A DNA stretch of 64,000 nucleotides. It comes from Rhizobium sp. BK313. GTDB lineage: Bacteria > Pseudomonadota > Alphaproteobacteria > Rhizobiales > Rhizobiaceae. The first letter of the stretch is position 1. Each line of letters opens with the position of its first letter. A model generated the notes under the pieces. It did no database searches and was not told the DNA's origin. It saw only the letters and a list, made by a program, of their open reading frames with translations. Made by a program: the position numbers and the translations under genes. Where the stretch lies: assembly GCF_014193655.1 (NCBI RefSeq), contig NZ_JACHZQ010000005.1, positions 310,001-374,000 on the forward strand, read 5' to 3'. Below, piece after piece: positions 10,658-19,021 of this stretch.

Positions 10658-12156
10658 TGCTGTTGCGTGGGCGTAGCTGATGAATTGGTGGAAGCGGCAT
10701 CGCCGCCGCCCGTATTGCCATCGGCACCGTTGCCGGCAGTACCATCTGCGTTCTGTCTGCGGTGACCGCCGTTGCCGCCCCCCTGGCCGTTATGCTTGCG
10801 GTGCGGCCGTTGGCCATCATTGGCCACGTTGCCGTCCGTTTGCGCCTGGTTGTTTTGAACTGCGTTTTCGGCAACCGGCTGCCCCTCGGTCTCAGGCTTC
10901 GTCGTAGCCGGCGCTGCCGCTCCGGTCCCGGCGGAAATCTGCACTTTCGAACCATCCTGCAGACGGGCAAAGCCCGTCGTCACCACCTTGTCGCCGGGTG
11001 CGACGCCATCGGCGATGACGGCCTGCACGTCATCTTGCTGGCGCACCGTCACCGCCTTCATGGCAACTGTCTGATCCTGCCGGATGATGTAAACGAAGGT
11101 GCCGTTCGGTCCGCGCTGCACGGCGGCGGTCGGAATGACCGTTACGCCCCTCAGCGTCTCGACCAGCAGGCGGGCGTTGACGAAAGCGCCCGGCCACAGC
11201 GCCAGCTTGTCGTTCGGGAAATTGGCCTTCAGCTTCACCGTGCCTGTGGTTGGGTCGACCTGATTGTCGACCACCGCCAGCGTGCCGTTGTCGATCACCG
11301 TCTGACCGTCGCTCGCCATCGCCTGGACGGAAAGTGTTCCCGTCGCACTTGCCGCGTTGACTCGGGCTAGCTGCTGCTGCGGAATGGAGAACAGGACGGA
11401 GATCGGCTTGATCTGCGATAGCGTCACAATGCCGGTCGCATCCGACGAGCTGACGAGATTGCCGACGTCGACATTGCGGATGCCTGTACGCCCGTCGATC
11501 GGCGCCGTGATCGTCGTATAATCGAGCGTCGCCTGCGCGCTTTCGATGGCTGCCTGGTCGGACTGGATCTGCGCCGTATATTGCGCAACCAAGGAAATCT
11601 GGGTGTCGACCTGCTGCTGCGTGCCCGAAGCGCTCTGCACCATGCGCTGAAAACGATCGAGATCGCGTTTCGCGCCGGCCAACAACGCCTCGTCCTGCGC
11701 CTTCTTACCGATGGCCTGGTCGAGCTGGGCCTTATAGACGGCGTCGTCGATGCGGGCGATGACGTCGCCCTTCTTGATGTCCTGGCCTTCCTCGAAACCG
11801 ATTTCGACGACCTTGCCATTGACCTGAGCGCGCACCGTCACCGTGTTCAGTGCCTTCACGGAGCCGACGCCGTCGATATAGACGGGCACATCGGAGGATT
11901 TTGCGTCTGCTGCCAACACCGGAACGGGGCCGTTGAATTGCGAAAGGCCGCCGCGCCGCCGTCCGCCGCCTTGGCCTGAACCCTGCCCTTGATTGCCACG
12001 GCGTTCGCCCTGAGCCTGTTCGCCAGGCGCAGCCGCGCTCTGATAGCCAAGCAGGCGCTCGGCGCTGCCAAGCCAGCGATCACGTGTCACATAGGCGCCA
12101 TAGGCCACGGCGCCAATCACCGCTAGCGACACCAGGACCCGAAATGTCCGAGCCAT
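10654..12156 (-). CDS. mdtA: RND efflux periplasmic adaptor, MdtA type
   Basis: From the ATG at 12156 the protein has 500 residues: an N-terminal membrane anchor (ARTFRVLVSLAVIGAVAYG), a Gly/Arg/Gln-rich linker, the biotinyl-lipoyl and hairpin region (VNGKVVEIGFEEGQDIKKGD) and the beta-barrel domain. AAGGAAGG sits six bases upstream of this ATG, so the in-frame ATG at 12174 is unlikely. The C-terminal ~90 residues are unusual: low-complexity and rich in Gln, Asn, Gly and His (HRKHNGQGGGNGGHRRQN), well beyond the normal adaptor length of about 400. The tail is probably a disordered periplasmic extension. It is the first gene of the operon with the two RND pumps. Confidence 0.92.
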   Translation of the reverse strand: MARTFRVLVSLAVIGAVAYGAYVTRDRWLGSAERLLGYQSAAAPGEQAQGERRGNQGQGSGQGGGRRRGGLSQFNGPVPVLAADAKSSDVPVYIDGVGSVKALNTVTVRAQVNGKVVEIGFEEGQDIKKGDVIARIDDAVYKAQLDQAIGKKAQDEALLAGAKRDLDRFQRMVQSASGTQQQVDTQISLVAQYTAQIQSDQAAIESAQATLDYTTITAPIDGRTGIRNVDVGNLVSSSDATGIVTLSQIKPISVLFSIPQQQLARVNAASATGTLSVQAMASDGQTVIDNGTLAVVDNQVDPTTGTVKLKANFPNDKLALWPGAFVNARLLVETLRGVTVIPTAAVQRGPNGTFVYIIRQDQTVAMKAVTVRQQDDVQAVIADGVAPGDKVVTTGFARLQDGSKVQISAGTGAAAPATTKPETEGQPVAENAVQNNQAQTDGNVANDGQRPHRKHNGQGGGNGGHRRQNADGTAGNGADGNTGGGDAASTNSSATPTQQQ

Positions 12157-12261
12157 CAATACACCTTCCTTCACAGCCCCGGCTTCAATGCTCTGCCGGT
12201 GCGATATTGGCGCGACTTTAACTTGCAGAGCGTCGCTTAGGAATTTGGTATGGCCATTAAA

Positions 12262-12313
12262 TTTTGTCCATTTTTGTGCGGCTTAGCGCAACAAACTGTT
12301 ACATTGGACAAAA
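12262..12313. promoter_or_regulatory. Nested inverted repeat upstream of the mdtABC-type operon
   Basis: Perfect nine-base arms TTTTGTCCA (12262-12270) and TGGACAAAA (12305-12313) enclose a second short repeat, TTGTGCG (12274-12280) and CGCAACAA (12287-12294, one bulged base). The element lies about 105 bases upstream of the adaptor start and about 100 bases past the end of the preceding reductase gene. It could be an operator for a regulator encoded elsewhere, or a transcript-end structure for the upstream gene. The rest of 12157-12410 shows no gene. Confidence 0.5.
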
Positions 12314-12410
12314 ACTAGGGTTGTGGTTGCAATTGAATAATCGGCAACGCACGCCCTCGCTGTCCTGCGAGAATGGCGGGCCAGCAAATCGCGTGAACGG
12401 CCTGGGAGGA

Positions 12411-13397
12411 TCACATCCGCACGACCAGACGGCCGCGAACTTGCCCTGCCAGAATAGCCTTTGCGGCCTCCGGCAAGTCGTCGAGCGTGATTTCCTGGAC
12501 GAAACCATCATAGGCCGAAAAATCGAACAACTCGGCGATACGCGCCCAGGCAGCGACACGCCGCTCATAGGGCTGCATGACGCTGTCGATGCCGAGAAGC
12601 GCCACACCGCGCAGGATGAAAGGCAGGACATTGGTCTCAAAGGTCACGCCACCGGCATTGCCGATGGCGGCGACGGCGCCGTGATATCTGACCTGCTTCA
12701 GAAGCTTGCCGAGCATGGCCCCGCCCACCGCTTCGACGACTGCAGCCCAACGGGCGCTCTCGAGCGGCTTGTCGGCTGCTGCGAAGAACTCTTCGCGACT
12801 GATGATCGTCTTTGCCCCGAGAGCCTTCAGCCCATCCGACAATTGCGGGCGGCCGGAGATTGCCGCGACCTCATAACCGAGCTTCGAAAGCAGGTGGATC
12901 GCCACCGTACCGACACCGCCGCCTGCGCCGGTAACCAGCACTTCGCCGTCGCCGGGTTTCAGGCCGTTGGCTTCCAGCCGATCGATCGCCAGCATCGCCG
13001 TCAGGCCGGCGGTTCCCATGACCATGGCATCGCGTGTGGAAAGCCCTTCGGCAAGCGGCACCAGCCAGTCGGCATTGACCCTGGCCTTCTCGGAATAGCC
13101 GCCCCAATGGCTCTCGCCGACGCGCCAACCGGTCAGCACGACCTTCTGCCCCGCAACATAGCGCGGATCGGCGCTTTCAATCACCGTCCCGGAAAAATCG
13201 ACGCCGGCAACATGCGGATAGGTCCGCACCAGACCGCCGGCACCCGTCAGGCACAGGCCATCTTTGTAATTGACGTCGGCCCATTCCACCGCGACCGTGA
13301 CATTGCCCTCAGGCAATCGGTCATCGTCCAACGTCTGCACAGACGAGGAGATGGCGCCCGCAGCATCGCGCTCGGTAACAAGAGCCTTGAAATTCAT
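12411..13397 (-). CDS. acuI: AcuI/YhdH-type NADPH-dependent acyl-CoA (acryloyl-CoA) reductase family protein
   Basis: From the ATG at 13397 the protein has 328 residues, the usual length for the AcuI/YhdH group of quinone-oxidoreductase-like MDR enzymes. It starts MNFKALVTERD and has DVNYKDGLCLTG near residue 50, GTAGLTAMLAIDRLE near 130, and the nucleotide-binding loop VTGAGGGVGTVAIHLL near 155; the structural-zinc cysteines are absent, as expected. AAGGAC lies about nine bases upstream. An in-frame ATG at 13421 would add eight residues. It follows the ABC ATPase gene by 66 bases on the same strand and may be the last gene of that operon. Known members reduce acryloyl-CoA or similar enoyl-CoA to the saturated thioester. 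Assignment of the substrate here is inference. Confidence 0.85.
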   Translation of the reverse strand: MNFKALVTERDAAGAISSSVQTLDDDRLPEGNVTVAVEWADVNYKDGLCLTGAGGLVRTYPHVAGVDFSGTVIESADPRYVAGQKVVLTGWRVGESHWGGYSEKARVNADWLVPLAEGLSTRDAMVMGTAGLTAMLAIDRLEANGLKPGDGEVLVTGAGGGVGTVAIHLLSKLGYEVAAISGRPQLSDGLKALGAKTIISREEFFAAADKPLESARWAAVVEAVGGAMLGKLLKQVRYHGAVAAIGNAGGVTFETNVLPFILRGVALLGIDSVMQPYERRVAAWARIAELFDFSAYDGFVQEITLDDLPEAAKAILAGQVRGRLVVRM

Positions 13398-13463
13398 CGG
13401 GCGGTCCTTGTGTTCATACACATCAAGTTAGGGCGGAACGACGACAAATCATCCCACCCCGTC

Positions 13464-14501
13464 TCAAACGATCGCCGGGGCGGCAGTCCGCGGCGCAACC
13501 GGGATCGGATTGGGCTTTGCGAAGTGGCAGGCGGCGAAATGGCCGGGCACGGTCTCGGCCAGGGGCGGCCGTTCGGTCCTGCAGATCGCTTCGGCAATCG
13601 GGCAGCGCGTGTGAAAGCTGCAGCCGGGCGGGACGTTGGCCGGGCTCGGCACGTCGCCCTTCAGAACGATGCGCGTCTTCGGCGCATCCGGATCGGGCTC
13701 CGGCACGGCCGAGAGCAGCGCCTGCGTATAGGGATGGCTCGGCCGGTCGTATACACGATCCTTCGGCCCGATCTCGACGATGCGGCCGAGATACATCACC
13801 GCCACGCGGTCGGCGATGTGGCGCACGACCGATAGGTCATGGGCGATGAACAGATAGGAGAACTTGTGCTGCTCCTGCAGGTCCTGCATCAGGTTGACGA
13901 CCTGTGCCTGGACCGAGACGTCGAGTGCGGAGACCGGCTCGTCGGCGACGATGAATTTCGGATTGACCGAGATCGCCCGCGCGATGCCTATGCGCTGGCG
14001 CTGGCCGCCGGAGAACTGCCGGGGGTAGCGATCCATGAAAGTCGGCGATAGCCCAACCTGGGTCAAAAGTTCCGCCACGCGATCACGGGCCTGTTGTCGC
14101 GACTTCACCAGGCCGAACACTTCCAACGGCTCGGCAACGATCTGGGCGATGGAGCGGCGTGGGCTGAGCGACCCGTAAGGGTCTTGAAAGATCATCTGCA
14201 TCTTCTCGCGCATCGCCCGCATTTCGCCGCGGCTGAAGCGGGTGAGATCGACACCGTCCATCAACACTTGGCCCTCGGTCGGCTCGATCAGCCTCAGAAG
14301 CAGCCGCCCGAGCGTGGACTTGCCGCAGCCGGATTCGCCAACCAGAGCCAGAGTCTCGGCGCGCTTCACGGTAAAGGAGACGCCATCGACGGCGCGCACG
14401 CCGGAAGGCGTCTTGCCGAGCGTCAACCCGCCGGCATCGGAAAAGGTCTTGCCCAGATCCCTGACGGTGATCAGGTCGTCTTGCGTATTCGTCTCGTTCA
14501 T
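13464..14501 (-). CDS. Oligopeptide-type ABC transporter ATP-binding protein (DppF/OppF type)
   Basis: The 345-residue protein has a Walker A GESGCGKST near residue 56, the ABC signature FSGGQRQRIGIARA near 164, and a Walker B ending FIVADEPVSALD. A Cys-rich C-terminal segment (PPGCSFHTRCPIAEAIC) is typical of the Opp/Dpp ATPases, some of which hold an iron-sulfur cluster. Its ATG overlaps the stop of the partner ATPase by four bases (14498-14501). Together with DppD-like, DppB/C-like permeases and the binding protein it makes a complete importer. Confidence 0.94.
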   Translation of the reverse strand: MNETNTQDDLITVRDLGKTFSDAGGLTLGKTPSGVRAVDGVSFTVKRAETLALVGESGCGKSTLGRLLLRLIEPTEGQVLMDGVDLTRFSRGEMRAMREKMQMIFQDPYGSLSPRRSIAQIVAEPLEVFGLVKSRQQARDRVAELLTQVGLSPTFMDRYPRQFSGGQRQRIGIARAISVNPKFIVADEPVSALDVSVQAQVVNLMQDLQEQHKFSYLFIAHDLSVVRHIADRVAVMYLGRIVEIGPKDRVYDRPSHPYTQALLSAVPEPDPDAPKTRIVLKGDVPSPANVPPGCSFHTRCPIAEAICRTERPPLAETVPGHFAACHFAKPNPIPVAPRTAAPAIV

Positions 14502-15541
14502 GATGTCGCTCCCGCGCTGACCCAGCAGGCTGCCTTCTGGCCGGTAGCCAGGGTGAACATCGGCGGCATCATCTCAGCGCATTTGCCGATCCGGTCCGTG
14601 CAGCGGGCATAGAAGGGACAGCCCTGCTTGACTGTGCCGGCAAGCGGGACTGACCCCGGGATCTGATAGAGCCGCTTGCGGTCGTCCTTCAGCTTCGGCA
14701 CGGATTGCAAAAGACCGCGTGTATAGGGATGGCCGGGACTGCGGAAGATGGTGCGTACGTCGCCATCCTCCACCACACGGCCAGCATACATGACGATCAC
14801 CCGCTCGGCGATATCGGCGACGACGCCGAGATCGTGCGAGATCAGCAGCACGGCGGTGTTCAGCTCCCGCCGCACCTGCTTCATCAGTTCCAGCACCTGC
14901 GCCTGGATGGTGACGTCGAGCGCCGTGGTCGGTTCGTCGGCGATCAGGAGTTTCGGATTGCAGGCGACCGCCATGGCGATCATTACGCGCTGGCGCATGC
15001 CGCCCGAGAACTGGTGCGGATAGGCCCCGATGCGCTTTTCCGGATCGGGCATGCCGACAAGCTTCAAAAGCTCGATGATCCGGGCACGCCGCTCCTCGCG
15101 GCTCGATTTTTCATGCAGCTTGATCGCTTCGCCGATCTGGTCGCCGATGGTCATGACCGGATTGAGCGAGCTCATTGGTTCCTGGAAGATCATCGCAATA
15201 TCACGGCCGCGGATCTCCGGCATTTTCGAGCGCGGCAATTCCAGAAGATTGACGCCTTCCAGCTCGACCCGACCTTCCGCGATGCGGCCGGGCGGCATAG
15301 GGATCAGGCCCATGGTGGCGAGCGAGGTTATCGACTTGCCGGAGCCGGATTCGCCGACGATGCCGACCGCACCGCCGGCGGCGATCTCGAAGCTGACGCC
15401 GTTGACGACGCGGATGGGCCGGTCCTTGGGACCGAACTCGACCGAAAGGTTATCCACCTTGAGGAGGGGCACCTGCTGGCCGGATCGGGATTGAGACTGG
15501 GATTGGCTCTGGCTCTGCTTGAACGATGTTGCCGCAATCAT
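14498..15541 (-). CDS. Oligopeptide-type ABC transporter ATP-binding protein (DppD/OppD type)
   Basis: It has 347 residues, with Walker A GESGSGKS near residue 60, signature FSGGMRQRVMIAMA, Walker B LLIADEPTTALD, and the C-terminal CPFYARCTDRIGKC motif of this subfamily. The N-terminus carries an odd run of five Gln-Ser pairs at residues 9-18 before the ABC domain begins at about 27. The ATG overlaps the permease stop by four bases (15538-15541). It powers uptake together with the DppF-like partner. Confidence 0.94.
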   Translation of the reverse strand: MIAATSFKQSQSQSQSQSRSGQQVPLLKVDNLSVEFGPKDRPIRVVNGVSFEIAAGGAVGIVGESGSGKSITSLATMGLIPMPPGRIAEGRVELEGVNLLELPRSKMPEIRGRDIAMIFQEPMSSLNPVMTIGDQIGEAIKLHEKSSREERRARIIELLKLVGMPDPEKRIGAYPHQFSGGMRQRVMIAMAVACNPKLLIADEPTTALDVTIQAQVLELMKQVRRELNTAVLLISHDLGVVADIAERVIVMYAGRVVEDGDVRTIFRSPGHPYTRGLLQSVPKLKDDRKRLYQIPGSVPLAGTVKQGCPFYARCTDRIGKCAEMMPPMFTLATGQKAACWVSAGATS

Positions 15542-16437
15542 GATGTGGTCTCCGGATCGAGCAGGTCGCGCACCGCGTCACCGGCAAGGTTGAACGAGAG
15601 CACCACGCAGGTAATGGCGAAGCCGGCGGCGATGATCGGCCATGGTGAACCGAAAAGATTATTCAGGCCGTCACGGATGATGTTGCCCCAACTCGGGTTC
15701 GGCGGACGCGTGCCGATGCCGAGAAAGCTGAGTGACGCCTCCAGACGAATGGCGGAGGCAACCCAGACGGTCATCAACACCACGATGGGAGCGGCAATAT
15801 TCGGAATGATATGGCGGAAGATGATGACCGGCGTGCTGAGCCCGATGGCCACTGAGGCTTCGACATAGGGCTCCTGCTTGACTGCCAGTGTCGAGGCGCG
15901 GGCGACGCGGGCAAAACCCGGGACGAAGGCGACGGTGATGACCGCGACGATGTTCCAAAAGGCACCGCCAAGCACTGCGGCGATCATGATCGCCAGGAGC
16001 AGTTCCGGAAAGGAGAGCAGCAGGTCGATGACGCGGCTGATCAAGCGATCGACGATGCCGCCAAAATAGCCGGCGACGACGCCGAGCGCCGTGCCGCAAA
16101 TGGCGGCGAGCGCAGGCGAGATCAGGCCAAACAGCAGCGAGTTGCGCGAGCCGTAGATCATGCGCGACAGCACGTCGCGGCCGAACTGGTCAGTGCCGAG
16201 CCAGTGCGCTGCCGATGGCGGCTTGTTGACCGCAAGAATGCTCTGCGCCAGCGGATCATAGGGAGCAAGCAGCGGCGCGAAAACGGCGATCAGGACGAAG
16301 ATCAGCACGATAGTGAAGGCGAAGATGGTGGACGGACGGCCGAATATCACTTGGCGAAGCAGGGTGCCGAAACCCGGCGCGGGCGCCATATGCGGCGTAT
16401 CGGCCTGCGACCCGATGGGAGCGGTGATCGTGTTCAT
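15538..16437 (-). CDS. Oligopeptide-type ABC transporter permease (DppC/OppC type)
   Basis: It has 299 residues with about six membrane helices. The N-terminal helix IFAFTIVLIFVLIAVFAPLLAPYDP is followed by LGTDQFGRDVLSRMIYGSR, a hallmark of DppC proteins, and the EAA-type loop ASVAIGLSTPVIIFRHIIPN lies near residue 200. The ATG overlaps the TAA of the upstream permease by one base (16437). It forms the membrane channel with the DppB-like partner. Confidence 0.95.
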   Translation of the reverse strand: MNTITAPIGSQADTPHMAPAPGFGTLLRQVIFGRPSTIFAFTIVLIFVLIAVFAPLLAPYDPLAQSILAVNKPPSAAHWLGTDQFGRDVLSRMIYGSRNSLLFGLISPALAAICGTALGVVAGYFGGIVDRLISRVIDLLLSFPELLLAIMIAAVLGGAFWNIVAVITVAFVPGFARVARASTLAVKQEPYVEASVAIGLSTPVIIFRHIIPNIAAPIVVLMTVWVASAIRLEASLSFLGIGTRPPNPSWGNIIRDGLNNLFGSPWPIIAAGFAITCVVLSFNLAGDAVRDLLDPETTS

Positions 16438-17372
16438 TATTTCACCCGAATGCGAGGATCGATGACGATGTAGAGCAGGTCCATCACCAGATTGATCAGC
16501 ACGACGACCATGGCAAAGACGATGACGCCTCCCTGGATCACGCCATAGTCGCGCTCGGTGATCGCCTGGATCAGAAGCCTGCCGATACCCGGCCGGTTGA
16601 AGACCAGCTCGACGGCCACCGATCCGGAGAAAGTGGCGAGCAGGCTGAGCCCCATGCCCGTCGTCAGCGGCAGAAGCGCGTTGCGCAGTCCATGACGATA
16701 GATGACGCGAGGCTCGCGCGCGCCCTTGGCGCGGGCCGTCCGGACATAATCCTTACCGAGCACTTCCAGGAGCGACGTGCGCGTCAGCCGGCCGATGAAG
16801 GCGGCCTTGACCATCGCCAAGGTCAGGGCCGGCAGGAAAACGTGATACATGCGATCGGCAAAACCGTTACCCGCCCCGTTGATCGGGAACCAGCGCAGAT
16901 TGAGCGCGAAGATGATCAGGAGCAGTGCCCCGAGATAGAAATCCGGCACGGCATAGCCGAACAGCGAGAAAGCGCGCACGCCGTTGTCGGGCAGTTTGTC
17001 GCGATTGGTCGCAGCAAGCACACCAAGCGGCACGCCGGCACCAAAACCCATGATCGTGGCAACAACCGTCAGCTCGATCGTATAGGGCAGATTACGCCCG
17101 ATGAGATCGAGTACCGAGGCGCCGTTCATGTAGGAGGTGCCGAGATTGAAGGTCACAACCCCGTAGAGGAAATTGATGTACTGGTGCCAGAGGGGCACAT
17201 CGAGGCCCATCTTGGCGCGGAACTGAGCGAGCTGCTCTGGGAGAGCGGCGTCCCCCAGAGCAGCGATCGCCGGATCGCCGGGCAGAATGCGCATCGCTAT
17301 GAAGACGAGCGTCAACACCAGCCAGATCGTCGGTATGGCGTCCACGAGCCTTAGGAATAGATATCTGCCCAT
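16437..17372 (-). CDS. Oligopeptide-type ABC transporter permease (DppB/OppB type)
   Basis: The protein has 311 residues and starts MGRYLFLRLVDAIPTIWLVLTLVF, followed by RILPGDPA, the common DppB beginning. The cytoplasmic coupling loop reads YVRTARAKGAREPRVIYRHGLRNALLP around residues 195-225, matching the B-type permeases. It follows the binding-protein gene by 25 bases in the same operon. Confidence 0.95.
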   Translation of the reverse strand: MGRYLFLRLVDAIPTIWLVLTLVFIAMRILPGDPAIAALGDAALPEQLAQFRAKMGLDVPLWHQYINFLYGVVTFNLGTSYMNGASVLDLIGRNLPYTIELTVVATIMGFGAGVPLGVLAATNRDKLPDNGVRAFSLFGYAVPDFYLGALLLIIFALNLRWFPINGAGNGFADRMYHVFLPALTLAMVKAAFIGRLTRTSLLEVLGKDYVRTARAKGAREPRVIYRHGLRNALLPLTTGMGLSLLATFSGSVAVELVFNRPGIGRLLIQAITERDYGVIQGGVIVFAMVVVLINLVMDLLYIVIDPRIRVK

Positions 17373-17397
17373 TGCATCTTTACCTGTATGAAGAGCG

Positions 17398-19002
17398 TTA
17401 CGCAGTCTTGGTGGCGCGATGGAAGCGCCAGCGGGCGTAACCGCTCTTGACCTCGTAGCCGAGATTGACGCGGGCGTTGCGCGCCACGGTGAAGGACAAT
17501 GTCGACATGCCGATCAACGGCAGATCGCGCAACACCTGCAATTCGATCTGCTTGCAATAATCGACGTAGGTCTTGAAGTCGGTCGACTGCAGCGCCTTGT
17601 CGAGCAGGCCATCGATACCGGGCATGGCGACCCCGTAATGGCTGTAGTTGATGCCGCCACTACCGTCGGCCTTGACTTCGGACTTCGTCGAAAGCTGCTG
17701 GAAATAAAGCTGCGTCGGGATCGGCGGATAGCTCGCCGAATGCAGGGCGAGGGTGTTCTTATCCATGTGGTTGTCGGCATGATAGGCAGTGTGATCGCCG
17801 ATATGCAGGTTCATGCGCATACCGACGGCGCGCAACTGTTCCTGCACGATCAGCATGATGGAGGAATAGTCCTCGCGCTGGCTGCAATTGCTGTCGAAAT
17901 CGAAGCCGTTCGGGAAACCGGCTTCGGCAAGCAGTGCCTTCGCCTTGTCCGGATCGTAGTTGTATTGCAGTTCGGGCGGCAGGTCTTGGGTCTTGAAACC
18001 GGCCGGGAAGAAATCCGGCTGCAGGCCGGCCATGAAACCGCCCATCGGCTTCAGCGCGTCGGCAACCGCGTGACGGTCGACGGCATACATGATCGCCTGA
18101 CGTACCTTGAGGTTATCGAAGGGCTTGCGGTTGAGGTTGACGTGGAGCGTGTTGAACGAGCCCGGCGCCGTCATGTCGAACTTCAGCGTCGAGTCGCGCT
18201 GCAGCATGGAGTCGACCCAGCCCGGCGCACGTACGGCTTCGATCATGTCGACGTCACCCGACAGCAGCGCCAAGGTGCGCGCCGTGGTGTCGGCGATATA
18301 GACGCATTCGACGCTGGCGATCTTCGCCTTGTTCTTCGGGTCCCAATAACCCTCGTGGCGCTTCATCCCGACGCCCCACTGATTATCAAAGCGGGTGAGT
18401 TCATACGGGCCGGTACCGACGGCGTCGGTGGCGAATTTTTCGGCGCCGATCTTGTCGAAGGCCTTCTTCGAGACGATCGAAGTGTTGTTGCAGAAAATCG
18501 ACGTCCCAAGCAGGTTGACGTCGGGCGTCTTCAACTGAATATCGACCTCATAAGGACCCTTGGCGACAACGTCGGCGATATTGGCCAAAATCGTCGTATT
18601 GGTGCCGTCCTTGATCGCGCGCTTGAAGGAGAAGACCACGTCGTCAGAGGTCATCTCGCCATAGCCCTTGTGGAACTGCACACCCTGGCGCAGCTTGAAC
18701 GTCCAGGTCTTGGCGTCCGTCGACGTCGCCCATTCGGTGGCAAGCGTCGGGATATACTGATCCGGCGTTGTGGCGAACGTGCCGTCATCCGGGCGGACGA
18801 GCTGTTCGTACATCTGCTCGGTCGCCCAATTGTCGCCGCCCTGCGTCGTCTGATTGGGATCGCTGGTGCGCGGGCCGCTGGCGGCAATGCCGATGCGGAT
18901 CACATCGGAAGCGCTCTGCGCGCGGGCCGAATTGAAGCCGACCATGCTCAGCGCCGCCGAAGCCGCCGCCAGCTCAAGGAATTCACGTCTTCTCAGGCTC
19001 AT
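17398..19002 (-). CDS. ABC transporter substrate-binding protein, family 5 (peptide/nickel type)
   Basis: The 534-residue protein opens with a Tat-like signal (SLRRREFLELAAASAALSMV, then GFNSARA) and then the family 5 pattern: ATEWATSTDAKTWTFKLRQGVQFHKG near residue 90, TSDDVVFSFKRAI, and VRQAIMYAVDRHAV near 305. Family 5 proteins bind peptides, sugars, opines or other small compounds. The gene is 19 bases downstream of an enolase-superfamily gene and directly ahead of the permeases, so the ligand is probably an acid sugar or related compound that the enolase-type enzyme handles. That link is inference. Confidence 0.93.
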   Translation of the reverse strand: MSLRRREFLELAAASAALSMVGFNSARAQSASDVIRIGIAASGPRTSDPNQTTQGGDNWATEQMYEQLVRPDDGTFATTPDQYIPTLATEWATSTDAKTWTFKLRQGVQFHKGYGEMTSDDVVFSFKRAIKDGTNTTILANIADVVAKGPYEVDIQLKTPDVNLLGTSIFCNNTSIVSKKAFDKIGAEKFATDAVGTGPYELTRFDNQWGVGMKRHEGYWDPKNKAKIASVECVYIADTTARTLALLSGDVDMIEAVRAPGWVDSMLQRDSTLKFDMTAPGSFNTLHVNLNRKPFDNLKVRQAIMYAVDRHAVADALKPMGGFMAGLQPDFFPAGFKTQDLPPELQYNYDPDKAKALLAEAGFPNGFDFDSNCSQREDYSSIMLIVQEQLRAVGMRMNLHIGDHTAYHADNHMDKNTLALHSASYPPIPTQLYFQQLSTKSEVKADGSGGINYSHYGVAMPGIDGLLDKALQSTDFKTYVDYCKQIELQVLRDLPLIGMSTLSFTVARNARVNLGYEVKSGYARWRFHRATKTA

Positions 19003-19021
19003 AAACTATCCTCCCAGGATA

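Noticed and set aside
12264..13835. 523-codon plus-strand open frame opposite the AcuI-type gene and ABC ATPase
   Set aside because: It spans two genes of well-known families on the other strand and has the composition of an antisense shadow.
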